From: Brevibacterium renqingii
GTDB taxonomy: Bacteria > Actinomycetota > Actinomycetes > Actinomycetales > Brevibacteriaceae
Assembly (NCBI RefSeq): GCF_017808105.1
Contig: NZ_JADBHF010000006.1
Location: 62,001 to 126,000, forward strand
DNA length: 64,000 bases
Reading direction: 5' to 3'
Every line of letters begins with the position of its first letter. Position 1 is the first letter of the stretch. A program made the translations under genes and the position numbers. The notes beneath the pieces are model-generated. The model did not search any database, was not told where the DNA came from, and saw only the letters and a program-made list of their open reading frames with translations. Shown in pieces: positions 48,168 through 57,756 of this stretch.

Positions 48168-49578
48168 CGACCGGCCTTTCCTCGGGGTAGCGGTACAGAC
48201 GCGCGGAGTCCTGCATGGACAGGGCGGCCGCAAGGGTAATCGTACCGAGTCGGCCGATGAGCATGATCACCGAGAGCACATAGAGACCCGAATTCGGCGA
48301 TGTCGTCGACACCCCGGAGCTCAGGCCGACTGTGCCGAAGGCCGAGATCACCTCGAACAGCACCCGGTCGAGCGGTTCGGCGCTGATCTGAAGCATCGCC
48401 AGCGTGCCGATGAAGACGATGGAGGCACCCGTGAGCAGGATCGAGATCGAGAGTTTGATCGTCGAGGAGGTCAGGCGGCGACCGAATACGTGCACGTCCT
48501 GCAGACCCCTGGCCTCGGCGAAGGCGGCCAGCACGAGCACGGCCACGGTCGTGACCTTGATGCCGCCGGCGGTCGAGGAGGATCCGCCGCCGATGAACAT
48601 CATGAGGTCCATGAGCAGGTGCGAGGCCTGGCTCATGTCCGCGATCTCCATCGTCGAGAACCCGCCCGAGCGAGGCATGACGGCCATGAACAGCACCTCG
48701 ACGAAGGTGTGGCCGGCGTTCTTGTCGCCGAGCGTCGCCGGATTCGCCGACTCGAAGAGCGCCAAGAGCAGCAGGCCGATGGCCAGCACCGTTGTGGTCG
48801 TGGTCAGGGTCAGCTTTGTGTGCAGATCCCACCGCTTCGGCCGGTTCCAGTACATCGCGACCATGAGCACGACCGGGAAGCCGAGGGACCCGACGAACAC
48901 CCCGATCATGAGCAGGGACAGGATCCACGGATCCGAAGCGAAGTAGGCGCCGCCTCCCGGGTGGATGGTGAAGCCGGCGTTGTTGAACGCCGAGATCGAA
49001 TAGAACACCGAGTACCAGGTGGCATCGCCGATGGACTCCCCGCGCATGAGGAAGCGCGGGAACATGAGCACCGCGAGGATCGCCTCCGCGGTGACGATGG
49101 TGATGACCACCGTCTTGAGCAGGGAGCCGACCTGGCCGAGATTGAGCGCCGAGGTGGCCTGCTGGGCGATGAGCCGCTGGCGCACGCCCAGCCTGCGCGA
49201 GACCGCCATGCCCAGCACCGAGGCGAGCGTGAGGATGCCGAGTCCGCCGACCTGGATGCCGGCGGTGATGACCGAGATCCCGAAGTCCGACCAGTACTCT
49301 TCCGTGACCACCGGGCTGAGCCCGGTCACGCAGACGGCCGAGACCGCCACGAAGACGGAGTTCGCGATGTGAGTGGCCTGATCCACCGAACCCGGGTGGC
49401 GCATGCTCGTCGGCAGCATCAGCAGGATCGCGAAGAGCGCGACGACGGCGACGAAGGAGCCGATCGCCAACCGGGCCGGCGAGGCGACGGCGAGGTCGTC
49501 GACGAAGTCTCGAACCCACCGTCCGGGCCGCAGCAGCCGGTCGTAGCGCGGTGCGGAATTCTTGGACACAAGCACCAT
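48160..49578 (-). CDS. trkH: potassium uptake protein, TrkH/KtrB family
   Basis: A 472-residue integral membrane channel-like transporter with four M1-P-M2 repeats. Filter-type segments can be seen as VCVTGLSPVVT, SAFNNAGFTI, GGGSSSTAGGIKVTT and SAFGTVGLSSGVS, each with the conserved Gly of the selectivity filter. ATG 49578 fits the usual start, with a basic tail (NSAPRYDRLLRPGRWVRD) before the first helix; upstream in-frame codons run into the divergent acuC promoter. The gene precedes trkA in one operon. Confidence 0.92.
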   Translation of the reverse strand: MVLVSKNSAPRYDRLLRPGRWVRDFVDDLAVASPARLAIGSFVAVVALFAILLMLPTSMRHPGSVDQATHIANSVFVAVSAVCVTGLSPVVTEEYWSDFGISVITAGIQVGGLGILTLASVLGMAVSRRLGVRQRLIAQQATSALNLGQVGSLLKTVVITIVTAEAILAVLMFPRFLMRGESIGDATWYSVFYSISAFNNAGFTIHPGGGAYFASDPWILSLLMIGVFVGSLGFPVVLMVAMYWNRPKRWDLHTKLTLTTTTTVLAIGLLLLALFESANPATLGDKNAGHTFVEVLFMAVMPRSGGFSTMEIADMSQASHLLMDLMMFIGGGSSSTAGGIKVTTVAVLVLAAFAEARGLQDVHVFGRRLTSSTIKLSISILLTGASIVFIGTLAMLQISAEPLDRVLFEVISAFGTVGLSSGVSTTSPNSGLYVLSVIMLIGRLGTITLAAALSMQDSARLYRYPEERPVVG

Positions 49579-49623
49579 GGTAGATCCCGGCCCCCGGAAT
49601 CGGTGCAAGTGAGCTGTGCCATA

Positions 49624-49629
49624 TAGCAT
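49624..49629 (+). promoter_or_regulatory. -10 element, leaderless acuC start
   Basis: TAGCAT ends seven bases before the ATG at 49637. Confidence 0.55.
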
Positions 49630-49636
49630 GGTGCGC

Positions 49637-50833
49637 ATGGCCGAAAATGATGTGTATGTCGTTTGGGACGACGCAGTGACCGGTTACAACTTCGGTCCCA
49701 GCCACCCCATGCACCCCCTCAGGCTCGACCTGACAGCGAAGCTCGCGATGGACTTCGATCTTTTCGACGCCGACGACGTGCACGTCCATCCGGTCGGCGA
49801 GATCGACGAGGCCAAGCTCGCCCGTCTCCACGATCGTGACTTCATCGCCGCAGTGAAGCAGGCTGGGACCCCGGAGGGTCTCAGCGACGAGGATGCGAAC
49901 CGCTACGGCATCGGCACCGAGGATGTGCCGGGGTTCGAGAACATGCACACCGCCTCGGCTCTGCTGTTCCAAGGCAGCGTCGACGCCGCCGGAGCGATCA
50001 TCTCCGGTGAGTACGAGCGCGCGGTGAACTTCTCCGGCGGAATGCACCATGCGATGCCGGACAGGGCCAGCGGCTTCTGCGTCTACAACGACGCCGCCGG
50101 GGCGATCACCGAGTTCCTCGACGCCGGCTACGAACGCGTCGTCTACCTCGACCTCGACGCCCATCACGGCGACGGGGTCGAGAAGTTCTTCTGGGACGAT
50201 CCGCGGGTGCTGACGATCTCGATCCACGAATCGGGGAAGTTCCTCTTCCCCGGCACCGGGTACCCGGCCGACATCGGGGGACTGAAGGCGGCCGCCTCGG
50301 CGGTGAACATCGCCTTGCCCCCGCGCACCGGCGATGCGGACTGGCTGCGTGCCTTCGACGCCACCGTCCCGCAGGTCGTCGCCGCCTTCGAGCCCCAGGT
50401 CATCGTCTCCCAGCACGGCTGCGACGGTCACCGCTCCGACCCGCTGACGCATATGCGTCTGAGCGTGGACGCCATGCGGATCGCGGCGGAAAGGGTCCGA
50501 CGGCTCGCCGTCGACCATGCGGAGGGGAGATGGCTGTCTGTCGGGGGAGGCGGCTATGCGATCATCGACGTCGTCCCGCGCGTTTGGACGAACCTGCTGG
50601 CCATCGCCGCGGACCGCGACATCGATCCGGCCGCCCGGATCCCCGGCCGCTGGGCGGACTACGCCCAGACGAAGACCGGCCGAGAGGCGCCCTTGTCGAT
50701 GACCGACGGATTCGACGGCGCCTTCGAACCCTGGTCGAAGGGGTTCGATCCCGAATCCGAACTCGATCGGGCCGTGATGGGCACCCGGAAGAACGTGTTT
50801 CCGTTCTTCGCGCTCGACCCGTACTTCGACTGA
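49637..50833 (+). CDS. acuC: histone deacetylase family protein (AcuC-like)
   Basis: Zinc-dependent protein deacetylase-fold enzyme of 398 residues. The active-site region FSGGMHHAMPDRASGFC and the zinc motif YLDLDAHHGDGV (about residues 172-183) are intact, as are HESGKFLFPGTG and a C-terminal Gly-rich WLSVGGGGY. AcuC-type enzymes reactivate acetyl-CoA synthetase by deacetylation, which would suit the nearby acetate symporter; activity on polyamines is also possible. The start follows a leaderless -10 box. Confidence 0.88.
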   Translation: MAENDVYVVWDDAVTGYNFGPSHPMHPLRLDLTAKLAMDFDLFDADDVHVHPVGEIDEAKLARLHDRDFIAAVKQAGTPEGLSDEDANRYGIGTEDVPGFENMHTASALLFQGSVDAAGAIISGEYERAVNFSGGMHHAMPDRASGFCVYNDAAGAITEFLDAGYERVVYLDLDAHHGDGVEKFFWDDPRVLTISIHESGKFLFPGTGYPADIGGLKAAASAVNIALPPRTGDADWLRAFDATVPQVVAAFEPQVIVSQHGCDGHRSDPLTHMRLSVDAMRIAAERVRRLAVDHAEGRWLSVGGGGYAIIDVVPRVWTNLLAIAADRDIDPAARIPGRWADYAQTKTGREAPLSMTDGFDGAFEPWSKGFDPESELDRAVMGTRKNVFPFFALDPYFD

Positions 50834-50868
50834 AGCCCCGAGGCCGCGCGGAAGATCGGCCCACCGGC

Positions 50869-50884
50869 TGTGGAACTGGACACA
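50869..50884. promoter_or_regulatory. weak Rex-like TGTG-N8-CACA element
   Basis: TGTGGAACTGGACACA keeps only the outer TGTG/CACA of actinobacterial Rex sites with the right spacing. It lies 38 bases before a TAGAAT -10 box that serves the bS22-glutaredoxin-rex stretch. Confidence 0.25.
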
Positions 50885-50921
50885 GTTTTGGGAAAGCAGG
50901 CGGCCAAGCGATAGAATTGCA

Positions 50922-50927
50922 CGGTTA
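50922..50927 (+). promoter_or_regulatory. -10 element upstream of the bS22 gene
   Basis: TAGAAT, about 58 bases before the bS22 start. No good -35 element. Confidence 0.45.
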
Positions 50928-50985
50928 GTTCAATGGGTGGGCACCCGCTGTTCACCCTCCACCGACAAGCACAAGGGGTACCCGC

Positions 50986-51084
50986 GTGGGCTCAGTCATC
51001 AAGAAGCGCCGCAAGCGTATGTCGAAGAAGAAGCACCGCAAGCAGCTTCGCCGGACACGTCACCAGCGTCGCAACAAGAAGTAA
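50986..51084 (+). CDS. small ribosomal protein bS22 (AURKAIP1/COX24 domain)
   Basis: A 32-residue, very basic protein (MGSVIKKRRKRMSKKKHRKQ, then LRRTRHQRRNKK). This is the AURKAIP1/COX24 domain found as the extra small-subunit protein bS22 in mycobacterial ribosomes. The start is GTG, with AAGGGG seven bases upstream. Its position between proC and the glutaredoxin/hem genes is conserved in actinobacteria. Confidence 0.92.
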   Translation: MGSVIKKRRKRMSKKKHRKQLRRTRHQRRNKK

Positions 51085-51159
51085 GGCCGAGACGACGGTC
51101 CTGCGCCCCCGCTCGAGTGCTTCTCGGCGGGGTTTGTTGCACCCGATGAGGAGCGACCC

Positions 51160-51405
51160 ATGGTTGAGCTGACCTTCCTCACGCGCGTCGACTGCCATCT
51201 CTGCGCCCTCGCGCGCGAGACCGTCGCCGAGGTGGCGGCCGGCCGGGACGTGAGAGTGACCGAGGTCGACATCGACACCGACGACGACCTGGCCGCGCAG
51301 TACGGCTGGGACGTTCCGGTGGTGCTCCTCGACGGCCGGCAGCACAGTTTTCATCGCGTCGACAAGGATCGGCTGTCCAGAGCCCTGGCGGGACTGGGCG
51401 CATGA
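51160..51405 (+). CDS. glutaredoxin-like protein (DUF836 type)
   Basis: An 81-residue thioredoxin-fold protein with a CHLC redox pair (residues 12-15 in TRVDCHLCALARE) and the cis-Pro in WDVPVVLLDG. GAGGAG precedes the ATG. It stands just before rex, as the matching gene (Rv0508) stands before hemA in M. tuberculosis. Confidence 0.88.
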   Translation: MVELTFLTRVDCHLCALARETVAEVAAGRDVRVTEVDIDTDDDLAAQYGWDVPVVLLDGRQHSFHRVDKDRLSRALAGLGA

Positions 51406-51432
51406 GATCGAATGAAGGAGTGAGACGGATTC

Positions 51433-52128
51433 GTGGGCGAGATTCTGTCCGCCAACAGGATTGAGGGTGTCGTTCGCAAGGACGTACCCGAACGCGTGAT
51501 CTCCCGACTCCCGATCTACCTTCAGACAGTCGAGACCATCGCCGCAACAGGCAAGGAGACCGTCTCTTCGGAGGACCTCGCCGCGCGCAGCGGAGTGTCC
51601 CCGTCGATTCTGCGCAAGGACCTGTCCCAGCTGGGGCGCTCAGGCACCCGCGGGGTCGGCTATTCGTGTCCGGAGCTGGCCTCCACGCTGCGCACATTCC
51701 TCGGCCTCGACCGTGACCGACGAGTCGCCATCATCGGTGCGGGACGCCTCGGCTCGGCCCTGGCCGACTACGCCGGGTTCCGACGTCGGGGACTGCGGCT
51801 GACGGCCATCTTCGACATCGATGAGGAGAAGATCGGCACCGCGATCGGCACGCTGACCGTCTCCGACCTCGACGATCTGCCCGACTGGTCCGAAGACCTC
51901 GACCTGGTCGTCATGGCCGTCCCCGCAGCCGCGGCACCCGCGGCGGCCCTCGCGGCCGTCGAAGCGGGTGTGCGCGGCATTCTCAACTTCTCACCTACCG
52001 TGCTCGACGCCCCGGACACCGTCCGTGTCCACCAAGTCGACCTGGCCAGTGAGCTGCAAGTACTCGCATACTATTCGGCGCTGGACACGGCACCGCTCAA
52101 CCCTGGTTTTGAGGAGCACAGGAATTGA
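51433..52128 (+). CDS. rex: redox-sensing transcriptional repressor Rex
   Basis: NADH/NAD-responsive repressor of 231 residues. Residues about 12-85 form the winged helix (ARSGVSPSILRKDLSQLGRSGTRGVGY) and about 90-215 a Rossmann domain with AIIGAGRLGSALADYAGF. The C-terminal SELQVLAYYSALD supplies the dimer-swapped helix. The GTG start has a weak upstream sequence (GAAGGAGTGAG about 15 bases away). The stop overlaps the TTG of hemA, as in the rex-hemACD operon of Streptomyces. Confidence 0.95.
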   Translation: MGEILSANRIEGVVRKDVPERVISRLPIYLQTVETIAATGKETVSSEDLAARSGVSPSILRKDLSQLGRSGTRGVGYSCPELASTLRTFLGLDRDRRVAIIGAGRLGSALADYAGFRRRGLRLTAIFDIDEEKIGTAIGTLTVSDLDDLPDWSEDLDLVVMAVPAAAAPAAALAAVEAGVRGILNFSPTVLDAPDTVRVHQVDLASELQVLAYYSALDTAPLNPGFEEHRN

Positions 52129-54602
52129 CTCTCTTGGTTCTCGGCATTTCACATCAGTCGGCTCCGATCGACATGCTCGACAAGCTGGCTTTCGGTGCAG
52201 GCGAGGTCGGCTCCCTGCGCAAGGACGCACTGACCGGTGAGAACATCGAAGGACTGGCCGTGCTCTCGACGTGCAACCGTCTCGAGCTCATTGCCGATGT
52301 CACTGCCTTCCACGGCGGACTGGCCGACCTCGGCAATGCCCTCGTGTCCTCGATCGACAAGGAATGGTCGGACATCGCCGGGCACTTCTACGCCCACTAC
52401 GACACCCAGGCCATGGAGCACCTGCTCAAAGTCGCCTGCGGGCTCGATTCGATGGCCATCGGCGAGGCTCAGATCCTCGGCCAGCTGCGTTCGTCCTTCA
52501 CCGAATCGCAGACGGACAGGGCCCTGACCTCGGAACTCTCCCAAGCCCTCCAGCAGGCGCTGCGAGTGGGCAAGCGTGCGCACTCGGAGACCGACCTCGG
52601 GGAGGTCGCGCGGTCGCTGTTCGGTGCCGCACTCGAGGCCTCGGCCGCGCACATCGGTTCCCTGCGGGCCGCAAACGCCCTGGTCATCGGGGCCGGAGCC
52701 ATGTCCGGTCTCGTCGTCTCCGGCCTGCACAAGGAAGGGGTGGGCCGCATCACGGTGCTCAACCGCACACTCGAGAAGGCAGAGCGCCTCGTCGCCGAGG
52801 TGGGCGGACGGGCGCGCGAGCTGACCCCGCGGGTGATGGCCGAGGAGATCGCCGACGCCGACCTCATCGTCTCCAGCACGGGAGCCCGTGGCGTGGTCGT
52901 GACCCGCGACGACATCGTCGCCGGTCTGTCCCAGAATCCCAAGGGCGCGGCCAACAAGGCCTTCATCGACCTCGCCCTGCCGCACGACATCGACCCCAGC
53001 GTGCGCGAGTTCGAACACGTCGCGCTCTTCGGCCTGGGCGAGATCCGCGAGCTGCTCAAGAGCTCCGACAGGGAACGCGATGCGAAGGTCGTGAGCACCG
53101 TCGAGGACGTGCGGGGGATCATCGCCTCCGAGCTGGAGAACATCGCCACCGGCAACAAGGAGCGCTCGGTCGCCCCGACCGTGACCGCGCTGCGTTCCCA
53201 CGCCAAGGACGTGCTCGCCGCCGAGACCGAACGCCTGGAGAAGAAGATCGGTGCGGCCGTCGACGACAAGGCCTTCGGCGAGATCCGCAAGTCCCTGCAC
53301 CGAGTGGCCGAGAAACTCATCCACACACCGACCGTGAAGGTCAAGGAGCTGGCCGTGACCGAATCCGAGGTCGACTACGCCCAGGCGCTCATGCAGCTGT
53401 TCGACCTGCCCGTGAACAAGGTCGCCCATGCGATGACCCCGCCGGAGACGAAGGTCGCGACGGCCGCCAGCGCCCACCACGTCGAGGCCGACGGAATCCG
53501 CCCGGTGGCCGACCACACCCTCGACATCGTCGAACCCGAACACTACAGCGGACGCACCGTGCGCCTCGGCACCCGCCGGTCCCAGCTGGCTCGGTCCCAG
53601 TCCACGGCGATCGCCCACCAGATCGCGGCCCTGACCGGGTGGCGAGTTGAGATCGTCGAGGTCGTGACCGAGGGCGATGTCAACATGTCCCCGCTGGCGG
53701 GCTTCGGCGGCACCGGAGTCTTCGTCTCCGCGGTCCGGCAGGCCCTGCACCAGGGCAAGATCGATCTCGCCGTCCACTCGCTCAAGGACCTGCCCACCAC
53801 CCCCGAGGCGGGCATCCAGATGGCGGCGATCCCGCCCCGCGTCGACCCCGCCGATGTGCTCATCGGCCGTGACGGCCTGAGCCTGTCCGAGCTGCCCGCC
53901 GGCTCGGCCATCGGCACCGGCTCGCCCCGGCGCGCCGTGCAGCTGCGGGCCGCCCGCCCTGATATCGAGGTCCGGGGAGTGCGCGGAAACGTCGATACCC
54001 GCATCGCCCACGTCCGTGACGGACGACTCGACGCCGTCGTGCTCGCCGCAGCCGGGGTGCGCAGGATCGGCCGACTGGCCGAGGCCACCGATTCCCTCGG
54101 CTTCGACGTCATGCTCCCGGCCCCCGGCCAAGGGGCACTGGCCGTTGAGACGCGCAGCGCCGACAGCGCCTATGCGCAGTCCGAGGACATCCTCAACGCC
54201 GACGCCGAGGTGCGTGCCGCTCTGCGCCGCATCCACGACCGGACCACGGATCTGGCCGTGACCTGTGAGCGTGCGATCCTCTCCCGCGCCGAGGCCGGAT
54301 GCTCGGCGCCCATCGGCGCCCTGGCGAAGATCGAGGGGAACCGGTTCATCGTCGACGCCGTGATGGCCGACGACGACGGCACGCTCGCCCGTACCCAGCA
54401 GAGCACGGAGCTGCCCGTCGTGCCCGACGTCGACTGGACCACCGCGACGGAGCAGGAGCTGACGGTCACCGGCAAGGAACTGGCCCGCGTCGCCGACGAA
54501 CTCGGCACCGCTGCCGCTGAGGATCTGCTCGGCCGGCTCGGCATCGACCCTGCCGAAAGCGCCGATCACCTCACCCCCGTCAGGGCTCAGGAGCAGGGAT
54601 GA
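52125..54602 (+). CDS. hemA-hemC: glutamyl-tRNA reductase / hydroxymethylbilane synthase fusion (HemA-HemC)
   Basis: One 825-residue frame without an internal stop encodes two heme enzymes. Residues 1 to about 450 are glutamyl-tRNA reductase: catalytic C50 in LSTCNRLELI, CGLDSMAIGEAQILGQLR, NADPH domain with VIGAGAMSGLVVSGL, and the C-terminal dimer helix. After a ~30-residue linker, HemC starts near residue 477 with TVRLGTRRSQLARSQ and has HSLKDLPTTP, GVRGNVDTRI and the dipyrromethane-binding Cys at 726 (EAGCSAPIGAL). The start is TTG, overlapping rex, with GAGGAG upstream. A GTG at the HemC border (53559) has no ribosome-binding site. The genes are normally separate. Confidence 0.93.
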   Translation: MTLLVLGISHQSAPIDMLDKLAFGAGEVGSLRKDALTGENIEGLAVLSTCNRLELIADVTAFHGGLADLGNALVSSIDKEWSDIAGHFYAHYDTQAMEHLLKVACGLDSMAIGEAQILGQLRSSFTESQTDRALTSELSQALQQALRVGKRAHSETDLGEVARSLFGAALEASAAHIGSLRAANALVIGAGAMSGLVVSGLHKEGVGRITVLNRTLEKAERLVAEVGGRARELTPRVMAEEIADADLIVSSTGARGVVVTRDDIVAGLSQNPKGAANKAFIDLALPHDIDPSVREFEHVALFGLGEIRELLKSSDRERDAKVVSTVEDVRGIIASELENIATGNKERSVAPTVTALRSHAKDVLAAETERLEKKIGAAVDDKAFGEIRKSLHRVAEKLIHTPTVKVKELAVTESEVDYAQALMQLFDLPVNKVAHAMTPPETKVATAASAHHVEADGIRPVADHTLDIVEPEHYSGRTVRLGTRRSQLARSQSTAIAHQIAALTGWRVEIVEVVTEGDVNMSPLAGFGGTGVFVSAVRQALHQGKIDLAVHSLKDLPTTPEAGIQMAAIPPRVDPADVLIGRDGLSLSELPAGSAIGTGSPRRAVQLRAARPDIEVRGVRGNVDTRIAHVRDGRLDAVVLAAAGVRRIGRLAEATDSLGFDVMLPAPGQGALAVETRSADSAYAQSEDILNADAEVRAALRRIHDRTTDLAVTCERAILSRAEAGCSAPIGALAKIEGNRFIVDAVMADDDGTLARTQQSTELPVVPDVDWTTATEQELTVTGKELARVADELGTAAAEDLLGRLGIDPAESADHLTPVRAQEQG

Positions 54603-56203
54603 ACAGCACACCGTCCACGGGCCAGGTCCAACCGCGCCGACTGCTGCCGGCCGCGCCGCGAGTCGTCTTCATCGGCAGCGGTCCGGGCGAATCGGGACTG
54701 ATGACGATGCGCGGAGCGGAGATCCTCGCGACGGCGGAGACCGTCGTCTACGACGCCGGTGTCCATTCGGAGATCGTCACCGCCTATGTTCCGCAGACGG
54801 CGCGGCTCATCGATGCCGCCGACCTCGGTGTCGCCGCCTCGACCCGCGGGCGTCGGCTGGCCGAACTCGCCCGGCCCGACAACACCGTGGTGCGCCTGAG
54901 CTCCGACGACGGTCTGATCTTCACGAACACGACGGCCGAGGCCGCCGTGTGCCGCAAAGCCGACGTCGAGGTCGAGATCGTGCCCGGCGTCGGCCTGTCC
55001 GCCTCGACCGCGGCCTACACCGGCACCGCACTGACGACGAACCGGGTCCGCTCCGTGCGCTTCATCGAGGCCGGGCCCCAGACGCACGTCGACGTCTCCC
55101 GCCACCGCAACACCAGCCATGTGCTCACCGGCACCGCCGCCGCTCACGAGCAGGCCATCAGCGCTCTGCTCGCCGACGGCTGGGACGAAGACACGAAGGT
55201 GCTGCTCGGGTGGGGGATCTCCACGATCGAGCAGACGAGCGTGGAGACGACATTGAAGCAGGCCCTTTCCATGGCGCAGACAGGATCGGATCGTATGGTG
55301 GTCATCATGGGACAGGGAGTGGAATCCAGGGGCGAACTCAGCTGGTTCGAATCCAAACCGCTCTTCGGCTGGCAGGTGCTGATCCCGCGGACGAAGGAGC
55401 AGGGGACCTCCACCGCCGAGGCGCTGGCCGAGCTCGGCGCTGTCGGCACCGTCGTTCCCACCATCGCCGTGCAGCCCCCGCGCACTCCGACCCAGATGGA
55501 GAAGGCCATCCGCGGACTCGTCGACGGGTCCTACGAATGGGTGGGCTTCACCTCGGTCAACGCCGTGCGCGCGGTGCGCATGTGGTTCGAGGACTTCGGG
55601 CTCGACTCCCGGTCGATGGCCGGTGTCAAGGTCGCGGCCGTGGGCGGTCGCACCGCGGCCGCGCTCGTCGACTGGGGCATCACTCCCGACCTCGTCCCCG
55701 ACGGTGAGCACTCGGCCAGGGGCCTGGCCGCCGCCTGGCCGGACTACGTCGACGACATCGATCCGATGAACACCGTGCTCCTGCCGCGTGCGGACATCGC
55801 CACGGAGGTGCTCGTGGCCGGGCTGCTCGAGAAGGGCTGGGACCCCGACGACGTCACCGCCTACCGGACCGTGCGGGCGTCGCCGCCGCCGGCGCCGATC
55901 CGCGAGTCGATCAAGGCCGGCGACTTCGACGCCTTCCTCTTCACCTCCTCGTCGACGGTGCGCAACCTCGTCGGCATCGCCGGCAAACCCGCCCCCACCT
56001 CGGTGATCTGCTGCATCGGCCCGGCGACCGCGAACACGGCCGCCGAGCACGGACTGCGCGTGGATGTGCTCGCCGAGGAAGCCAACCTCACCTCGCTCAT
56101 CGACGGACTCGTCGAATTCGCACTCACCAAGCGGGCCGAAGACGTGGACGCCGGGATCTCCCCGCAGCGTCCGAGCCAGAAGCGCCGCAGAAGGAAGGCC
56201 TGA
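54599..56203 (+). CDS. hemD: uroporphyrinogen-III methyltransferase-like / uroporphyrinogen-III synthase (HemD)
   Basis: A 534-residue two-domain protein. Residues about 20-255 resemble the SUMT/CobA methyltransferase ([20 protein letters not shown], later [16 protein letters not shown]), somewhat diverged from the canonical VGAGPGDPGLLTL. Residues about 265-515 are HemD, which cyclises hydroxymethylbilane to uroporphyrinogen III ([45 protein letters not shown]). The same fusion is usual in actinobacteria. The basic C-terminus (QKRRRRKA) is odd but short. It overlaps hemA-hemC by ATGA. Confidence 0.93.
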   Translation: MNSTPSTGQVQPRRLLPAAPRVVFIGSGPGESGLMTMRGAEILATAETVVYDAGVHSEIVTAYVPQTARLIDAADLGVAASTRGRRLAELARPDNTVVRLSSDDGLIFTNTTAEAAVCRKADVEVEIVPGVGLSASTAAYTGTALTTNRVRSVRFIEAGPQTHVDVSRHRNTSHVLTGTAAAHEQAISALLADGWDEDTKVLLGWGISTIEQTSVETTLKQALSMAQTGSDRMVVIMGQGVESRGELSWFESKPLFGWQVLIPRTKEQGTSTAEALAELGAVGTVVPTIAVQPPRTPTQMEKAIRGLVDGSYEWVGFTSVNAVRAVRMWFEDFGLDSRSMAGVKVAAVGGRTAAALVDWGITPDLVPDGEHSARGLAAAWPDYVDDIDPMNTVLLPRADIATEVLVAGLLEKGWDPDDVTAYRTVRASPPPAPIRESIKAGDFDAFLFTSSSTVRNLVGIAGKPAPTSVICCIGPATANTAAEHGLRVDVLAEEANLTSLIDGLVEFALTKRAEDVDAGISPQRPSQKRRRRKA

Positions 56204-56204
56204 C

Positions 56205-57236
56205 ATGTCATTGGTACCCGGATCCGTTCGCCCTCGCCGCCTGCGTTCGACGAAGGCGCTGCGTCGCCTCGTGTCCGAGGTGCGGCTGCATCCGTCCGAG
56301 CTGATCCTGCCGATGTTCGTCAAGGAGGGACTGAGCGAACCGGTGCCCTTGGAGGCGATGCCCGGTGTCGTCCAGCACACGCTCGACTCGCTGCTGGCCG
56401 CCGCGCAGGAAGCCGTCGCGGCCGGAGTCGGCGGCGTCATGCTCTTCGGCATCCCCGAACACAAGGACGAGATCGGCTCCCAGGCCGACGACCCCGACGG
56501 CATCCTCAACCGGGCACTGGCGCTGCTGAGCGAACATCTCGGCGAGGAGACGGTCGTCATGGCCGATCTGTGCCTCGACGAATTCACCTCCCACGGCCAC
56601 TGCGGAGTCCTCGACTCGGCCGGAGGAGTCGACAACGACGCCACACTCGACCGCTACGCCTCGATGGCGCTGGCACAGGCCCGCGCCGGAGCCCAGGTCC
56701 TCGGGCTCTCGGGCATGATGGACGGCCAGGTCGCCTACTGCCGCGAGGCACTCGACGCCGCCGGGTTCACCGACACCGTCATCATGGGCTACACCGCGAA
56801 ATACGCTTCGGCCTTCTACGGCCCGTTCCGCGAGGCCGTGGACTCCGAGCTCCAGGGCGACCGCAAGACCTACCAGCAGGATCCCGCCAACGGCCGCGAG
56901 GCCCTGCGCGAACTCGGCCTCGACCTCGCCGAGGGTGCCGACATCGTCATGGTCAAACCCGGACTGCCCTACCTCGACGTCCTCGCCGAGGTGGCCCGCG
57001 AATCCATCGTGCCCGTGTGGACCTACCAGGTGTCGGGCGAGTACGCGATGATCGAATTCGCGGCCGCCGCCGGAGCGATCGACCGCGAACGGGCCATCGA
57101 GGAGTCCCTCATCGCCTTCAAACGAGCCGGCACCGACGCGATCCTCACCTACTGGGCCACCGAGGTGGCTCAGAGGCTCCAGGCAGAAGCCGCAGACCAT
57201 CGCACCGGTGCCTCCGCAGCAGCCGGGGGCCGATGA
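56205..57236 (+). CDS. hemB: delta-aminolevulinic acid dehydratase (porphobilinogen synthase)
   Basis: Joins two 5-aminolevulinate molecules to porphobilinogen. The 343-residue barrel has the metal-site segment [16 protein letters not shown], with the two cysteines of a zinc-type site, and the Schiff-base lysines in [15 protein letters not shown] and [11 protein letters not shown]. The allosteric Arg/Asp region around [16 protein letters not shown] is present. It starts one base after hemD, with AAGGAAGG upstream, and ends overlapping the MarR gene. Confidence 0.96.
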   Translation: MSLVPGSVRPRRLRSTKALRRLVSEVRLHPSELILPMFVKEGLSEPVPLEAMPGVVQHTLDSLLAAAQEAVAAGVGGVMLFGIPEHKDEIGSQADDPDGILNRALALLSEHLGEETVVMADLCLDEFTSHGHCGVLDSAGGVDNDATLDRYASMALAQARAGAQVLGLSGMMDGQVAYCREALDAAGFTDTVIMGYTAKYASAFYGPFREAVDSELQGDRKTYQQDPANGREALRELGLDLAEGADIVMVKPGLPYLDVLAEVARESIVPVWTYQVSGEYAMIEFAAAAGAIDRERAIEESLIAFKRAGTDAILTYWATEVAQRLQAEAADHRTGASAAAGGR

Positions 57237-57703
57237 TGGGCGAGCCCCGCTGGCTGTCCGCTGCGGATCAGAAGGCGTGGCGAAGCTACCTCAACGGCTC
57301 CCAGCTGCTGACGGCGCAGCTGGACAAGGAGCTGCGCGAGAGCCACGGCATCGGGCTGCCCGAGTACGAGATCCTCGTCCGCCTCTCCGAGCATGAGGAC
57401 CGGACCATGCGGATGGCGCTGCTGGCCGCGGACACGACCATGTCGCGTTCGCGTCTGACCCACAGCGTGGCCCGGATGGAGAAGCGAGGACTGCTCGAGC
57501 GCTCGGCCATCGCGGAGGACGGACGCGGAGTCAACTGCGTGATGACCGCCGCCGGCTGGGAGCTGCTGCGCAACGCCGCCCCCGACCATGTGGTCGGCGT
57601 CCGCGACCACCTCGTCGACCTGCTCGACCCCGAGGAGATGGCGACCCTGGGACGCATCTTCACGAAGGTGAACGACCATATGCGCGACCTCGACGGCGCC
57701 TGA
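57233..57703 (+). CDS. MarR-family transcriptional regulator
   Basis: A 156-residue MarR-type winged helix protein. The recognition region reads [32 protein letters not shown] (about 60-90) with the wing [15 protein letters not shown] after it. ATG 57233 overlaps the hemB stop; ATG 57236 is equally possible. Its place between hemB and hemL, with coupling, suggests it is made with the heme enzymes; it may regulate this operon or a linked stress response. Ligand unknown. Confidence 0.85.
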   Translation: MMGEPRWLSAADQKAWRSYLNGSQLLTAQLDKELRESHGIGLPEYEILVRLSEHEDRTMRMALLAADTTMSRSRLTHSVARMEKRGLLERSAIAEDGRGVNCVMTAAGWELLRNAAPDHVVGVRDHLVDLLDPEEMATLGRIFTKVNDHMRDLDGA

Positions 57704-57756
57704 GGCGCCCCGCCACGTTTTCGACCACGATCCCGCGAAGAATCAGAGGAGACCCC

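Noticed and set aside
53559..53561. Separate hemC start at the GTG in the linker
   Set aside because: No ribosome-binding site precedes it and the upstream frame is open and coding, so a fusion is the simpler reading.
52149..54611. Minus-strand open frame opposite hemA-hemC
   Set aside because: Antisense of a gene with intact catalytic motifs; no independent evidence.
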